From assembly GCF_001437125.1 (NCBI RefSeq), contig NZ_JQCA01000024.1:22563-86562 (forward strand): DNA of 64,000 bases, given 5' to 3'. The notes under the pieces are model-generated. The model was not told the origin of the DNA, searched no databases, and worked only from the letters and a program-made list of their open reading frames with translations. A program made the position numbers and the translations under genes. The stretch is from Levilactobacillus paucivorans. GTDB lineage: Bacteria > Bacillota > Bacilli > Lactobacillales > Lactobacillaceae. Below, one piece after another: positions 34,446 to 43,232 of the stretch; within the stretch, counting starts at the first letter, position 1; every line of letters starts with the position of its first letter.

Positions 34446-35621
34446 CTAATTATTTTCCCTATTTTGAACAATCTCACCCGCTGTTCCAGTGTTGATCAGA
34501 TTTTCAATCCGATCCAGCAGCATCAGCAGCCACCCAAAAGCCAGGACAAACGCCATCATCTCGAAGGCCGTCAGGGAGAAGTAGCCCACCCAGCGGAAGA
34601 GAACTTCCGCCACGAACAAGGCCGCCCCGACGCCATAGGACAGATATAAGAATTCCTGAGTCACCCGTGGTAACAGCCAGCGTACCCCGACAATCAGAGC
34701 CATGATGAGGTAGACCAGAAAGGTTGCCACCTGGTCATGCAGGGCGTGGGACGACACGTTGTTGGGAAAGACCCCGACGAGTCCCAGATCCACCGCCGTC
34801 AACGTTAACAAGATTCGGAGAACTAACAGCCGACGCGATTTGGGGAAGAACTCTTGGAGACTGACGAAGAGGTAGTCGATGAGGGCAATCATCAGTAACG
34901 CCGCAAAGATCAGTGTGGCATTGAATTGCCACCCACTCGAAGAGGCATTGTTCGTCCCCAAAAAACTCAGGTTATGTTGCCACCAATACCGTTGGTTGTT
35001 GACGGCCATCGCAATCACGACGCCGCTAATAATCACCAGAGTTAACACCGTGGTCAGCACACCCACATCCACCATCAAGGCAAAATACACCATGACGAGG
35101 TTCACGACCGCACTGAAGACCATGAAGATCACACTGGCCGTGAAGATATCAAAGATGGCGCCTTTGAAAAGAGTGCCGAGAAGCCACATACTGCCACTCA
35201 ACATGAGCACCACAATTAGGGCAAAGGACAGCACAATCACCGGGAAGTTTCGCCAATAGATGTTCTGAGTGAAGTGGTTGTGCGGATTGTTGCGGTCGCG
35301 GATGAAGAATCCCGCAAACAACAAAGTGCCAACCACCGTTCCAATCACAATGATACCGGTCGCCAGTGAGTTGTCCCCGACTAATCGAACCGCATGCAGT
35401 CCCTGACTGAGACAGTAGATAAAGTAGCCGATAGCTGACAGCAAAGCTAAGGCTAACGGCCATACCAACACGCGCCCTTGAAAAATCTGAAGCCGCGGTT
35501 CGGCGAACTGCACCACGAGGCGGTCCCGCTTCACCACCAATTTCACTGGTGTATCCTGGTCCAACTTGAGTTGATCACTCACATCGGCTGGTAACTTCAA
35601 TTGATACTCGTCTTTCTTCAT
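34446..35621 (-). CDS. AbrB-like DNA-binding fold fused to a polytopic membrane protein
   Basis: 391 residues from the ATG at 35621 with GGGGGAAAG upstream; an in-frame ATG at 35639 is less well placed. Residues 1-45 (EYQLKLPADVSDQLKLDQDT, then VKLVVKRDRLVVQF) have the beta-helix-beta pattern of AbrB/MazE swapped-hairpin domains. The rest has about nine to ten membrane segments with no recognised transport motif. The soluble part would face the cytosol. It could be a membrane-tethered regulator, or the fold could serve dimerisation only. I do not recognise the membrane part. Confidence 0.72.
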   Translation of the reverse strand: MKKDEYQLKLPADVSDQLKLDQDTPVKLVVKRDRLVVQFAEPRLQIFQGRVLVWPLALALLSAIGYFIYCLSQGLHAVRLVGDNSLATGIIVIGTVVGTLLFAGFFIRDRNNPHNHFTQNIYWRNFPVIVLSFALIVVLMLSGSMWLLGTLFKGAIFDIFTASVIFMVFSAVVNLVMVYFALMVDVGVLTTVLTLVIISGVVIAMAVNNQRYWWQHNLSFLGTNNASSSGWQFNATLIFAALLMIALIDYLFVSLQEFFPKSRRLLVLRILLTLTAVDLGLVGVFPNNVSSHALHDQVATFLVYLIMALIVGVRWLLPRVTQEFLYLSYGVGAALFVAEVLFRWVGYFSLTAFEMMAFVLAFGWLLMLLDRIENLINTGTAGEIVQNRENN

Positions 35622-35705
35622 GCTTTCCCCCATTAACATCGTTATACAATGATCCTTATTATAACAAAGACCCCCAACAATGGCGTGGCAGATTTAGGGA
35701 CACAC

Positions 35706-35736
35706 CAAAAAGGAACTGAGATAGATTCCCAGTCCC
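35706..35736 (-). terminator. Terminator of the aldo-keto reductase operon
   Basis: On the minus strand GGGACTGGGA pairs with TCTCAGTTCC (including G-T pairs), followed by TTTTTGG. Confidence 0.78.
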
Positions 35737-35783
35737 CATGTGTGTCTCCAAAATTAACTAACCGAAACGTGTGACACAATTTT

Positions 35784-36647
35784 CTAGTCGTTGGCGTGAA
35801 CGTCAAAAGCTTTCAACAACATGTCTTGAACACCTGGGGCGTCAGGATCATGCATCCCCTGGCCCTTATCCAACGCAACCAGACTAGCCATCTCATCAGC
35901 GGTCAACGTGAAGTCAAAGATATCCAGATTACTCTTAATCCGCGCCGCGTGAACCGACTTCGGGAAGACAATGATCCCCAACTGATTTTCAAAGCGGAGG
36001 ATAACCTGACCGACATCCTTGCCATACTTTTTGGCCAATGCCGTGATCACGGGATCCGTCAACAGGGATTGATTACCCTGACCCAGGGGTGCCCAGGCTT
36101 CTACCTTGACGTCAGCAGGGTCTAGCAAGCCGCGTAAGGCCTTCTGCTGGGTATAGGGGTTCCATTCTACCTGGTTAACGGCCGGCATCGTGGTGAAGCT
36201 GGGAACGAACTTCTGCCAGATCTTCGGCGTCATGTTGGAAACCCCGATGGACCGAATCTTGCCAACCTTTTGGGCTTCTTCCATGGCTCGCCAAGCACCC
36301 GGTACATCGCCGTAGGGTTGGTGAATCAGGTAAAGATCGATATAGTCCATCCCCAACTTCTTCAGGGAAACATCGATGGCTTTCTTGGCTGGTTCATAGC
36401 CGAAGTCCTGAAGCCAGAGCTTGCTGGTCACCCAGACATCTTCGCGGGCCACGTCACTGTCGGCGATGGCTTGGCCAACTTCATTTTCATTAAAGTAAGC
36501 CACGGCTGTATCAATGTGCCGATACCCGGCCTTTAAGGCTTCCGTGACGGCCTTGTAGGTTGACCCATCGGCGGGAATTTGATAGGTTCCAAAGCCAACT
36601 GCAGGGATCTCATGGCCATCATTTAATTTAATTGTAGGGGTTGTCAT
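35784..36647 (-). CDS. Aldo/keto reductase (second gene of pair)
   Basis: 287 residues. The catalytic tetrad is visible: Asp and Tyr in DTAVAYFNE, Lys in VTSKLW and His in LIHQPYG. The NADPH site motif IVFPKSVHAARIKSN is near the C-terminus. It belongs to the branch of 2,5-diketogluconate/methylglyoxal reductases that reduce small aldehydes and ketones with NADPH. It overlaps the upstream paralogue by one base in TAATG, so the two are translationally coupled. Confidence 0.93.
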   Translation of the reverse strand: MTTPTIKLNDGHEIPAVGFGTYQIPADGSTYKAVTEALKAGYRHIDTAVAYFNENEVGQAIADSDVAREDVWVTSKLWLQDFGYEPAKKAIDVSLKKLGMDYIDLYLIHQPYGDVPGAWRAMEEAQKVGKIRSIGVSNMTPKIWQKFVPSFTTMPAVNQVEWNPYTQQKALRGLLDPADVKVEAWAPLGQGNQSLLTDPVITALAKKYGKDVGQVILRFENQLGIIVFPKSVHAARIKSNLDIFDFTLTADEMASLVALDKGQGMHDPDAPGVQDMLLKAFDVHAND

Positions 36648-37525
36648 TAGTCGTTGCTTCCTTTCTTCAATTGAGCCAGACTAGATCCAAAGATCTGTTC
36701 GATCGTGACCGGATCACGGTGATCGAAGAATTGGCTCTCGTTGCGGTCCAGACTTGTCATCAGTTTCATTTCAGCGGGTGTCAATTCAAAGTCAAACACA
36801 TCCATATTCTCAATCATCCGTTCACGATTGACGGACTTGGGAATAACGGTGATGCCGCGTTGGAGCAGCCACCGCAAGATAACCTGCCCCGTGGCCTTAC
36901 CGTGCGCCTGAGCAATTTTAGCAATGGTGTCATTGGTAAAGATGTCATGCTTGCCCTCAGCAAATGGGGCCCAGGCTTCAACCCGAACGTCTTCGCCTTG
37001 GTTAAAGGTCACCTCAGTGGGCTGTTGATACCAGGGGTTCACTTCGATCTGATTAATGACCGGTTGCACATCCATGGTTAACTCTAGATTCTTCAATTTG
37101 TCGGCATAGAAGTTCGACACACCAATCGCCCGAATCTTACCGGCGTGGTAGGCCTCTTCCAACGCGCGCCAAGCCCCCATGGTGTCCCCATAAGGTTGGT
37201 GCAACAGGTAGAGATCCAAGTAATCCAGGCCCAAGCGTTCCAAGGAAGCGTCGATACCAGCCTTAGCCCGTTCGTAAGTGAACTCGGAGACCCACAATTT
37301 AGAGGTAATAAATAACTCTTTTCGGTCAATGCCACTCTTCTTAATGGCCCGGCCCACGGCCTCTTCGTTTTGGTAGGCGGTGGCCGTGTCAATCAGCCGA
37401 TAGCCAACCTCTAACGCATTGGTGACAGCTTCCTCACAGTCTTTCAAATCAGGCACTTGGAACACACCGAACCCGAGTTGGGGCATCTTCACGCCATTTT
37501 TCAAGGTAATCATTGGTACAGTCAT
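36647..37525 (-). CDS. Aldo/keto reductase (first gene of pair)
   Basis: 292 residues. Tetrad residues lie in DTATAYQNE, ITSKLW and LLHQPYG, and the cofactor motif is TVIPKSVNRERMIEN. It is clearly a paralogue of the following gene but diverged, so the two probably differ in substrate. It is the first gene of the operon. A minus promoter (TTTTCA, 17 bases, TATAGT at 37587-37559) faces the LysR gene at 37640, which probably controls it. Confidence 0.93.
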   Translation of the reverse strand: MTVPMITLKNGVKMPQLGFGVFQVPDLKDCEEAVTNALEVGYRLIDTATAYQNEEAVGRAIKKSGIDRKELFITSKLWVSEFTYERAKAGIDASLERLGLDYLDLYLLHQPYGDTMGAWRALEEAYHAGKIRAIGVSNFYADKLKNLELTMDVQPVINQIEVNPWYQQPTEVTFNQGEDVRVEAWAPFAEGKHDIFTNDTIAKIAQAHGKATGQVILRWLLQRGITVIPKSVNRERMIENMDVFDFELTPAEMKLMTSLDRNESQFFDHRDPVTIEQIFGSSLAQLKKGSND

Positions 37526-37558
37526 GTGAACAGTCCTTTCCGTTTAACTGATGCCCTA

Positions 37559-37587
37559 ACTATAGGCCCAAACCAATCGGTTGAAAA
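37559..37587 (-). promoter_or_regulatory. Promoter of the aldo-keto reductase operon
   Basis: TTTTCA, 17 bases, TATAGT on the minus strand. Confidence 0.5.
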
Positions 37588-37628
37588 TTACCAGATAAGC
37601 ATGCTAGTATACGAGTAGCGTATACTAG
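37581..37628 (+). promoter_or_regulatory. Promoter of the LysR gene with a perfect 10-bp dyad
   Basis: TTGAAA (37581-37586) and TAGTAT (37605-37610), 18 bases apart. The -10 lies inside CTAGTATACG-AGTAG-CGTATACTAG (37604-37628), a perfect inverted repeat. It is a likely operator for the LysR protein, blocking its own transcription. Confidence 0.7.
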
Positions 37629-37639
37629 GAGCTGAGCAC

Positions 37640-38521
37640 ATGCTAGATAACTACTTATTAGAAGAATTGGCGACCTTTGCGGCCACGGGTACCCTAGCGG
37701 AAACCGCCGCCAAATTGAATGTCACCCAACCCACTGTGACCCGGGGGATGCAAAAACTGGAAGATGATCTGGGTGTCCAGCTCTTCATCCGCCAACCCAA
37801 CCGGATCACACTGACGCCTACGGGTGAGCTGGCTGCCAAGGAGGCCCAACAGTTAATCTCCGCCAACCATGCGGCCGTTGCGCGTATCCGCCACTTTGAA
37901 CAGAGTCAGCGATCCTTGCGACTAGCCGCGACGGTTCCAGGACCCCTGATCTTATTAGACACACTCGCCGAAGAATTACCAACAACGGTGTCGCTTGAAC
38001 AACAACTTCTGCCGACCGCTTCGCCACAACTCTTACTACACAATAACTACGACCTCATCTTTACCACGAGTCCCCTCAAGAATTCAGCAATCGCAACGCA
38101 ACGCATTGGCGTCGAGCGACTGGCGGTCGCCCTCAATCGTTTCATGATTCAGGCCAATCAACCCACGGTCACTTTCGCCGATCTGGCTGGACTCAGCTTC
38201 GTGGTCGCCAGTGATATCGGGATGTGGCGCGACATCATTCAAAGTGAGATTCCGCATGCCAAGTTTTTCTATCAGGAACAACGATCGGCCTTGGCCGAAA
38301 TCACCAAGTATTCAGACTTCCCGTACTTCACCTCTAACCTCGGCGGAACGGACATCAGCCTACCAGCTCCCGATAACGACAGTGATGACGATAACCGGGT
38401 TCGCCGTCCCATCTCCGATGACAGCGCTCAGCAACCCATCTATGCCGCCTATCTCCGGGGTAACGAATCCCGGGTGCGCCCCGTCCTGACCACTTTGAAA
38501 GCGCATTGGCCAGCCGACTAG
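37640..38521 (+). CDS. LysR family transcriptional regulator
   Basis: 293 residues, TAGGAG 9 bases before the ATG. The N-terminal winged helix reads LEELATFAATGTLAETAAKL and NVTQPTVTRGMQKLEDDLGV, then LFIRQPNRITLTPTGELAAK. The remaining residues form the two-lobed effector domain. Such proteins usually activate a divergent operon when an inducer is bound. Here the divergent operon is the aldo-keto reductase pair, and a perfect dyad covers the LysR gene's own -10. Confidence 0.93.
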   Translation: MLDNYLLEELATFAATGTLAETAAKLNVTQPTVTRGMQKLEDDLGVQLFIRQPNRITLTPTGELAAKEAQQLISANHAAVARIRHFEQSQRSLRLAATVPGPLILLDTLAEELPTTVSLEQQLLPTASPQLLLHNNYDLIFTTSPLKNSAIATQRIGVERLAVALNRFMIQANQPTVTFADLAGLSFVVASDIGMWRDIIQSEIPHAKFFYQEQRSALAEITKYSDFPYFTSNLGGTDISLPAPDNDSDDDNRVRRPISDDSAQQPIYAAYLRGNESRVRPVLTTLKAHWPAD

Positions 38522-38610
38522 TCCTCATCGTGTGGGGTGAACATCCTTTACTTGGTTCACGAAAAACTTTAATATTTAGACTGGAAACACTTTAAGGAGG
38601 AAATTTATCT

Positions 38611-39651
38611 ATGAAATCTACTGTCTTTATGGAACCAGGTAAAGTCGCTGTTGAAAACATCGACAAGCCTACGCTCCAAGCCGACGACGATGTCATCATT
38701 CACGTCGTTCGGACCTGTGTCTGTGGCTCCGACCTGTGGGCCTACCGTGGACTAGAAGATAAGGCTAAGCACTCCGAAAATACCGGGCACGAAGCCATCG
38801 GGATCGTCGAAGAAGTTGGCTCTGCCATCACCACGGTGGTTCCCGGCGACTTTGTGATCGCCCCATTTACCCACGGTTGTGGCCACTGTGCCGCTTGTCG
38901 TGCCGGCTTCGATGGCGATTGCCAGAACCACACCGATAACTTTAGTGTCGGGATTCAAGCCGAATACATTCGCTACCAACACGGTGAGTGGGCCCTCATC
39001 AAGATCCCTGGGAAACCAGCCGATTACTCCGAGGACATGCTGGATTCTCTGTTAACCTTGGCCGATGTCATGGCAACGGGTTATCACGCCGCTCGGGTTG
39101 CCAACGTTAAGACGGGTGACACGGTGGTCGTTGTCGGTGACGGTGCCGTTGGTCTGTGTGGGGTTATTGCCGCTCAGATGCGTGGTGCCAAGCGGATCAT
39201 TGCCATGAGTCGTCACGAAGACCGGCAAAAGCTGGCCATCGAATTTGGCGCAACGGATATCGTGGCTGAACGTGGTGACGACGCTGTTGCCAAAGTAATG
39301 GCCATGACCAACAACGCCGGTGCCGACGCCGTCCTCGAATGTGTTGGGACGGAACAGTCTAACGACACCGCGATGAAGGTTGCTCGTCCCGGTGCCATTG
39401 TTGGCCGGGTTGGTCTCCCTCACGAACCTAAGATGGACATGACCAACTCCTTCTACAGCAACACGATCATCGCCGGTGGCCCCGCTTCAGTGACCACCTA
39501 CGTCAAGCAAGTTCTGTTGAAGGCTGTCTTGGATGGCGACATTCACCCTGGCAAGGTCTTCACGCAATCCTTTAGCCTCGATGATATCGACGACGGTTAC
39601 CAAGCCATGACTGACCGTAAGGCAATCAAGGCCTTAATCAAGGTCGACTAG
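38611..39651 (+). CDS. Zinc-dependent alcohol dehydrogenase (MDR)
   Basis: 346 residues, AAGGAGG upstream. Catalytic zinc ligands are Cys in CVCGSDLW and the GHE of NTGHEAIG. Structural zinc ligands are the four cysteines of GCGHCAACRAGFDGDC. The Rossmann motif is VVVVGDGAVGLCG. Close relatives act on secondary alcohols, threonine or polyols. The cofactor preference cannot be read with certainty, although SRHEDR after beta-2 suggests NADP. It is monocistronic and follows the LysR gene in the same direction with a 90-base gap, so it may belong to the same regulon. Confidence 0.92.
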   Translation: MKSTVFMEPGKVAVENIDKPTLQADDDVIIHVVRTCVCGSDLWAYRGLEDKAKHSENTGHEAIGIVEEVGSAITTVVPGDFVIAPFTHGCGHCAACRAGFDGDCQNHTDNFSVGIQAEYIRYQHGEWALIKIPGKPADYSEDMLDSLLTLADVMATGYHAARVANVKTGDTVVVVGDGAVGLCGVIAAQMRGAKRIIAMSRHEDRQKLAIEFGATDIVAERGDDAVAKVMAMTNNAGADAVLECVGTEQSNDTAMKVARPGAIVGRVGLPHEPKMDMTNSFYSNTIIAGGPASVTTYVKQVLLKAVLDGDIHPGKVFTQSFSLDDIDDGYQAMTDRKAIKALIKVD

Positions 39652-39679
39652 AGTCCTAATATTTTAAAATGTGCAAACG

Positions 39680-39726
39680 AAGGCACCGCACCAGTCTCTT
39701 AAGTGAGATTGATGTGGTGCCTTTTG
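39680..39726 (+). terminator. Terminator of the alcohol dehydrogenase gene
   Basis: AGGCACC pairs with GGTGCCT across a structured loop, followed by TTTTG. Confidence 0.75.
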
Positions 39727-39757
39727 ATCAAACGTTAGCAGTTAAAAACCAAGAAAA

Positions 39758-41056
39758 TTAGTGTTTCCGAACGCGTAAACCCACAACTCCCGCAAGCAAG
39801 CTACCCGCCAACAAAACTAACCCGACCAAACGGAATTCGGTGGCCGTGTGGCGTTCACCAGTCTGTGGCAAGGTTGTGCTAGACTTTGTCATCAAGCTTG
39901 GACGCATTGTGCTAGCGCTCCCAGATTGGCTCGTCGCAGAACTAGTCACTGGTGTTGCCGATTGTCCACCATTGTGAACCGGTGTGGTGACACTTGGGTG
40001 GCTAGGTGTCGTGACACTTGGGTGGCTAGGTGTCGTGACACTAGGATGCTGTGGTGTTTCCGGAATTTGAGTCCCGGGTTCCTCAACGCCAGGAACTTCG
40101 GGGTGCCCAGGTTCTTCAACCCCAGGAGTTTCAGGGTAAGGTTCTTCACCTGGGTATTCTGGATGTGGATATTCTGGGTGGGGTTCCTCGACGCCAGGAA
40201 CTTCAGGGTAAGGTTCTTCGCCTGGTTCTTCGGTTCCAGGTTCTTCAGGGTAAGGTTCTTCGCCCGGTTCTTCGATTCCAGGTTTCTCAGGATAAGGCTC
40301 TTCGCCTGGTTCTTCAACCCCAGGTTTCTCTGGATAAGGTTCTTCACCTGGTTCTTCAACCCCAGGTTCTTCAGTTCCTGGTTCTTCAGGATAAGGTTCT
40401 TCAACCCCTGGTTCTTCAGTTCCGGGTTCCTCAGGATAAGGTTCCTCGATACCTGGTTCTTCGGTTCCAGGCTCTTCGGGATAAGGTTCCTCGACACCTG
40501 GTTCTTCGGTTCCAGGCTCCTCAGGATAAGGTTCCTCAGTCCCAGGTTCTTCTGGTCCAGGCTCAGTAACAGGGGGTTGAGTGCCCTCTTGCTCATCGTG
40601 CGTGCCATAGGCTTCAACGTTGATAAACCCTTTCTTGCTAATGCCTTGCGAAGAAAAGTAATTGTTGAAGACCACTCGCCCAGTCAGCGAGTCCTTAGTA
40701 ACGAAGATTTCCCCGACTGTTCCGATCCCAATATTTGACCCCATTGCAAACGAACGTGTGCGCGTTATCCGAACATTAGCCGGAAAGTAAAAGTACATAT
40801 AGTCGCCACTATTAATTCGAATATCATTGCTGACGGACCACTTGTATTCCACTCGGTAGCCTTCGTCCAGCGGCAATTCCGCCGTGTGTGAATACACCGT
40901 TTTATCCGGATAATGGACAATTTTGGCATCGGCAGCCGAAACGCCACTGGCCCTAATTTCCTTAGCCTTAGCCTGAGCCGTTGCGCCTCCTAAGAAAGCA
41001 AACGCTGCCAGTCCAGAGGCAATTAACAAGCCAATCTTCTTTAAATTACCTCTCAT
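39758..41056 (-). CDS. LPQTG-anchored surface protein with Pro/Glu repeat stalk
   Basis: 432 residues from the ATG at 41056 with AGAGGAGG upstream. The signal peptide (KKIGLLIASGLAAFAFLGG) ends ATAQAKA and is of the ordinary type, not KxYKxGKxW. An N-terminal domain of about 120 residues (YRVEYKWSVSNDIRINSGDY, FYFPANVRITR) looks like the Ig-fold head of MSCRAMM-type adhesins. A stalk of about 180 residues follows, built from EEPYPEEPGTEEPGV-like units, then three SHPSVTTP units, a Ser/Thr spacer, LPQTGE, a hydrophobic stretch and RVRKH. The strongly anionic stalk should hold the head away from the wall. Confidence 0.88.
   Translation of the reverse strand: MRGNLKKIGLLIASGLAAFAFLGGATAQAKAKEIRASGVSAADAKIVHYPDKTVYSHTAELPLDEGYRVEYKWSVSNDIRINSGDYMYFYFPANVRITRTRSFAMGSNIGIGTVGEIFVTKDSLTGRVVFNNYFSSQGISKKGFINVEAYGTHDEQEGTQPPVTEPGPEEPGTEEPYPEEPGTEEPGVEEPYPEEPGTEEPGIEEPYPEEPGTEEPGVEEPYPEEPGTEEPGVEEPGEEPYPEKPGVEEPGEEPYPEKPGIEEPGEEPYPEEPGTEEPGEEPYPEVPGVEEPHPEYPHPEYPGEEPYPETPGVEEPGHPEVPGVEEPGTQIPETPQHPSVTTPSHPSVTTPSHPSVTTPVHNGGQSATPVTSSATSQSGSASTMRPSLMTKSSTTLPQTGERHTATEFRLVGLVLLAGSLLAGVVGLRVRKH
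39988..40575 (-). repeat. Pro/Glu codon repeat array
   Basis: Imperfect 45-bp units (PYPEEPGTEEPGVEE) cover about 40050-40575, with 24-bp units (SHPSVTTP) at about 39988-40045. The low-complexity DNA keeps several other frames open by chance. Confidence 0.85.
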
Positions 41057-41216
41057 TTTGCAAACCTCCTCTTTCAACTTCTCATTGACCCTGCCGAACG
41101 CCCCAAACTTAGCACCTTTATACGCGAGGTGTTATTCATACGGCCGATTAGTAAGTCTTGTTGGCATACGTTTCCAACCTGAGAGGCTTTTGTTAATCGC
41201 CTGGACTAGTCCAAAG

Positions 41217-41252
41217 AAAAAACGTGAGACCTTAACGATCTCACGTTTTTAT
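41217..41252. terminator. Terminator of the F420-reductase-like gene
   Basis: AAACGTGAGA and TCTCACGTTT form a perfect stem with T runs on both sides. Confidence 0.85.
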
Positions 41253-41299
41253 TGGTTTCTATTCAATTCTCAGTCGTGTTGCCCTAGTCAAGTCCACGG

Positions 41300-41875
41300 C
41301 TATTTTAAAACAGCGAAGCCACCGGTCCAGCCAATTTGTTCGCTGGCAGCCAAGGTCATTTGTAAGAAACCAAAGCTTTCGAGTTCACGAGCCCGCTTCA
41401 ATGAACCGGCGTTCACGAAGGCCACACCACTGTCAGTCAAGGCGTCTGCCAATTGTTGCTTAGCCGCGTCGTCATCCCCGGCAGCCATCACCGTCGTTTG
41501 TTCCTTGTCGCTAACCTTGCGGCTCATTAAGGTGCCGGCGAAGGTCGTGTTGAAGGCCTTGATAACCTTTGAATCTGGCAATAAGCCAGCCAATTGAGCG
41601 GCAGCTGAACTGTCAGCAGAAACTTCTAGACTGTCCCAAGTTTCAAAGTTCAGAGGGTTGGAAATGTCGACAACGACCTTACCGGCTAAAGCATCCTTGT
41701 TAGCCTTAGCAATACTCAATGCGGCGTTGTAAGGAACGGCCAAGACCACGATGTCACCTAAGTTCTCAACGGGATCCTTGGAGTCGATGAAAGCGACCTG
41801 ATTGCCACCTTGTTTGAAAACGTCACCGATTGCTGAACCCATGTTACCTTTACCAAAAATCGTAATTGCTGCCAT
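41300..41875 (-). CDS. NADPH-dependent F420 reductase-like oxidoreductase
   Basis: 191 residues. The Rossmann start is ITIFGKGNMGSAIGDVF, followed by GDIVVLAVPYNA, VVDISNPLNFETW and KVIKAFNTTFAG, which match the F420H2:NADP oxidoreductase-like family. Lactobacilli lack coenzyme F420, so the real substrate is different and unknown. It is divergent from an Rrf2-type regulator, which suggests redox-linked control. Confidence 0.88.
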   Translation of the reverse strand: MAAITIFGKGNMGSAIGDVFKQGGNQVAFIDSKDPVENLGDIVVLAVPYNAALSIAKANKDALAGKVVVDISNPLNFETWDSLEVSADSSAAAQLAGLLPDSKVIKAFNTTFAGTLMSRKVSDKEQTTVMAAGDDDAAKQQLADALTDSGVAFVNAGSLKRARELESFGFLQMTLAASEQIGWTGGFAVLK

Positions 41876-41932
41876 AATGCATACCCCCTGATTTGTTTTT
41901 TATTTTTTGTATTATTTTTAAGTACACTTTAG

Positions 41933-41961
41933 AGAATAAATCATTTTAGATTTAAAGTCAA
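41933..41961 (-). promoter_or_regulatory. Promoter of the F420-reductase-like gene
   Basis: TTGACT (41961-41956), 17 bases, TATTCT (41938-41933). Confidence 0.7.
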
Positions 41962-42117
41962 TCCTTTTGTATTCGCTTTGTCGATCTTTTTGAAAGCCTA
42001 CTTGTAAATGCCCTATCCTCAGCATTTAGGTCTTGATGGTTGCCCAAGAACACTATTTAGAAAATATTAGTCATTTAAAGATCAATCTAAAGAATTAAAA
42101 ATAAATCATCTTTTTAC

Positions 42118-42146
42118 CTGACATTTGGTCAAAACTGTTATAGAAT
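42118..42146 (+). promoter_or_regulatory. Promoter of the Rrf2 gene
   Basis: CTGACA (42118-42123), 17 bases, TAGAAT (42141-42146). Confidence 0.65.
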
Positions 42147-42233
42147 ATGATACAGAAATGAATAATTAACGCACATCCAACGTGTCCGTTAGTTATTTGA
42201 CACGATTTAACTCACTAAAAAAGGAGGTCGCTC

Positions 42234-42662
42234 ATGGCGAACACCCAGTTCAGCGATACCATTCACGTCTTGGTCTACGTCGCCTACTTCGAAGGGAAGA
42301 AGATGACCAGCCAAGAGATTGCCAGCAGTCTCGAGACATCCCCGAGCCTCATTCGCAAAATCATGGCCAACCTGAAGCACCACGGCTTGTTGGCTCCAAC
42401 TCACGGTCCCACCCAGCTGGCGTTGGCCCATGACCCAGCGACCATCACCCTGCGCGACATTTACGCAACGCTTCCCAACCAAGCGCCACTCCTAAATGTC
42501 GACTCCCATACCTCAAAGAATTGTCCCGTGGGCCAGACCGTTCCACCGGTTCTCACTCACTACTATCAAGAAATCCAGGCAGCCGCCGAAGCCAAGATGG
42601 CCAAGATTTCTCTTCAGGACGTCCTCAACGACGTCACCCTCATGCAACGCCTAGCAGAATAG
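42234..42662 (+). CDS. Rrf2 family transcriptional regulator
   Basis: 142 residues, AAAGGAGG upstream. The winged helix is DTIHVLVYVAYFEGKKMTSQ then EIASSLETSPSLIRKIMANL with wing GLLAPTHGPTQLALAH. The C-terminal region has a single Cys (NCPVGQ) rather than the three of iron-sulfur IscR/NsrR proteins. That matches YwnA-like members that sense thiol-reactive compounds. It is divergent from the F420-reductase-like gene, which it probably represses. Confidence 0.9.
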   Translation: MANTQFSDTIHVLVYVAYFEGKKMTSQEIASSLETSPSLIRKIMANLKHHGLLAPTHGPTQLALAHDPATITLRDIYATLPNQAPLLNVDSHTSKNCPVGQTVPPVLTHYYQEIQAAAEAKMAKISLQDVLNDVTLMQRLAE

Positions 42663-42675
42663 AACGTCCCACCCG

Positions 42676-42708
42676 AAGTGCTGACAATTGTCGGCGCTTC
42701 TTTTTTTG
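42676..42708 (+). terminator. Terminator of the Rrf2 gene
   Basis: GAAGTGCTGAC pairs with GTCGGCGCTTC and is followed by TTTTTTT. Confidence 0.88.
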
Positions 42709-42840
42709 GCAAATTTCAACTACGACACAGGAGAAAATAAACGGGCCACTCTGGCCTCGGCAGTGAAGCTGAGGAACTCCTGCTATGGGAAAACTTAGTA
42801 TAAGCAACTTTCAACTAAAGTGATGGCAACCACCCATCTT

Positions 42841-43040
42841 AGCCGGAGGAGGCCAGGGATGGAGCCAGCCGTGGTGAGAATGTTAGACCGAGTGATTTTC
42901 TCGGCCTTACATTCTGGGCGACTTTGAAGACTCGTGCTTCTGGCGAGGCTTCAAATCGAGCGAGAAGCCCGGTCCCCAGGCTGAAGCGTCCCCACAGCAG
43001 GCGGAATCCCTGGCAGCCGCAGGCGGCCATCATGTCTCCC
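42841..43040 (-). repeat. Interspersed repeat, copy 2 (long form)
   Basis: The reverse complement of this block matches 26341-26475 over its whole length, apart from an insertion of about 60 bases around 42853-42920 that forms its own hairpin (GAATGT...CCGAG with CTCGG...ACATTC). The rest of the gap between the Rrf2 terminator and the WxL operon holds no gene. The region after the repeat (43041-43232) should contain the operon promoter, which I could not place with confidence. Confidence 0.9.
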
Positions 43041-43232
43041 CACATCCATTTAATTGTTGAACAATCCAACTTTTACCAGTTAGTATACGGAATTTCTTAA
43101 GCACACCCTTTTGATACTTGCTTAGCCTGACCCCTGCTAGGATAAGGTTGCCGCCAAGAGAATGGGTCCGAATCCAGACCTAAAGAAGTTGTCACTGCAG
43201 TTATTTTTTCGTATAGATTGGAGGTAAATACC

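Noticed and set aside
39848..40738. Long + strand open frame (296 codons) and other open frames over the Pro/Glu repeat
   Set aside because: They arise from low-complexity repeat DNA of the anchored protein on the minus strand, with no ribosome site and Phe/Arg-rich nonsense composition.
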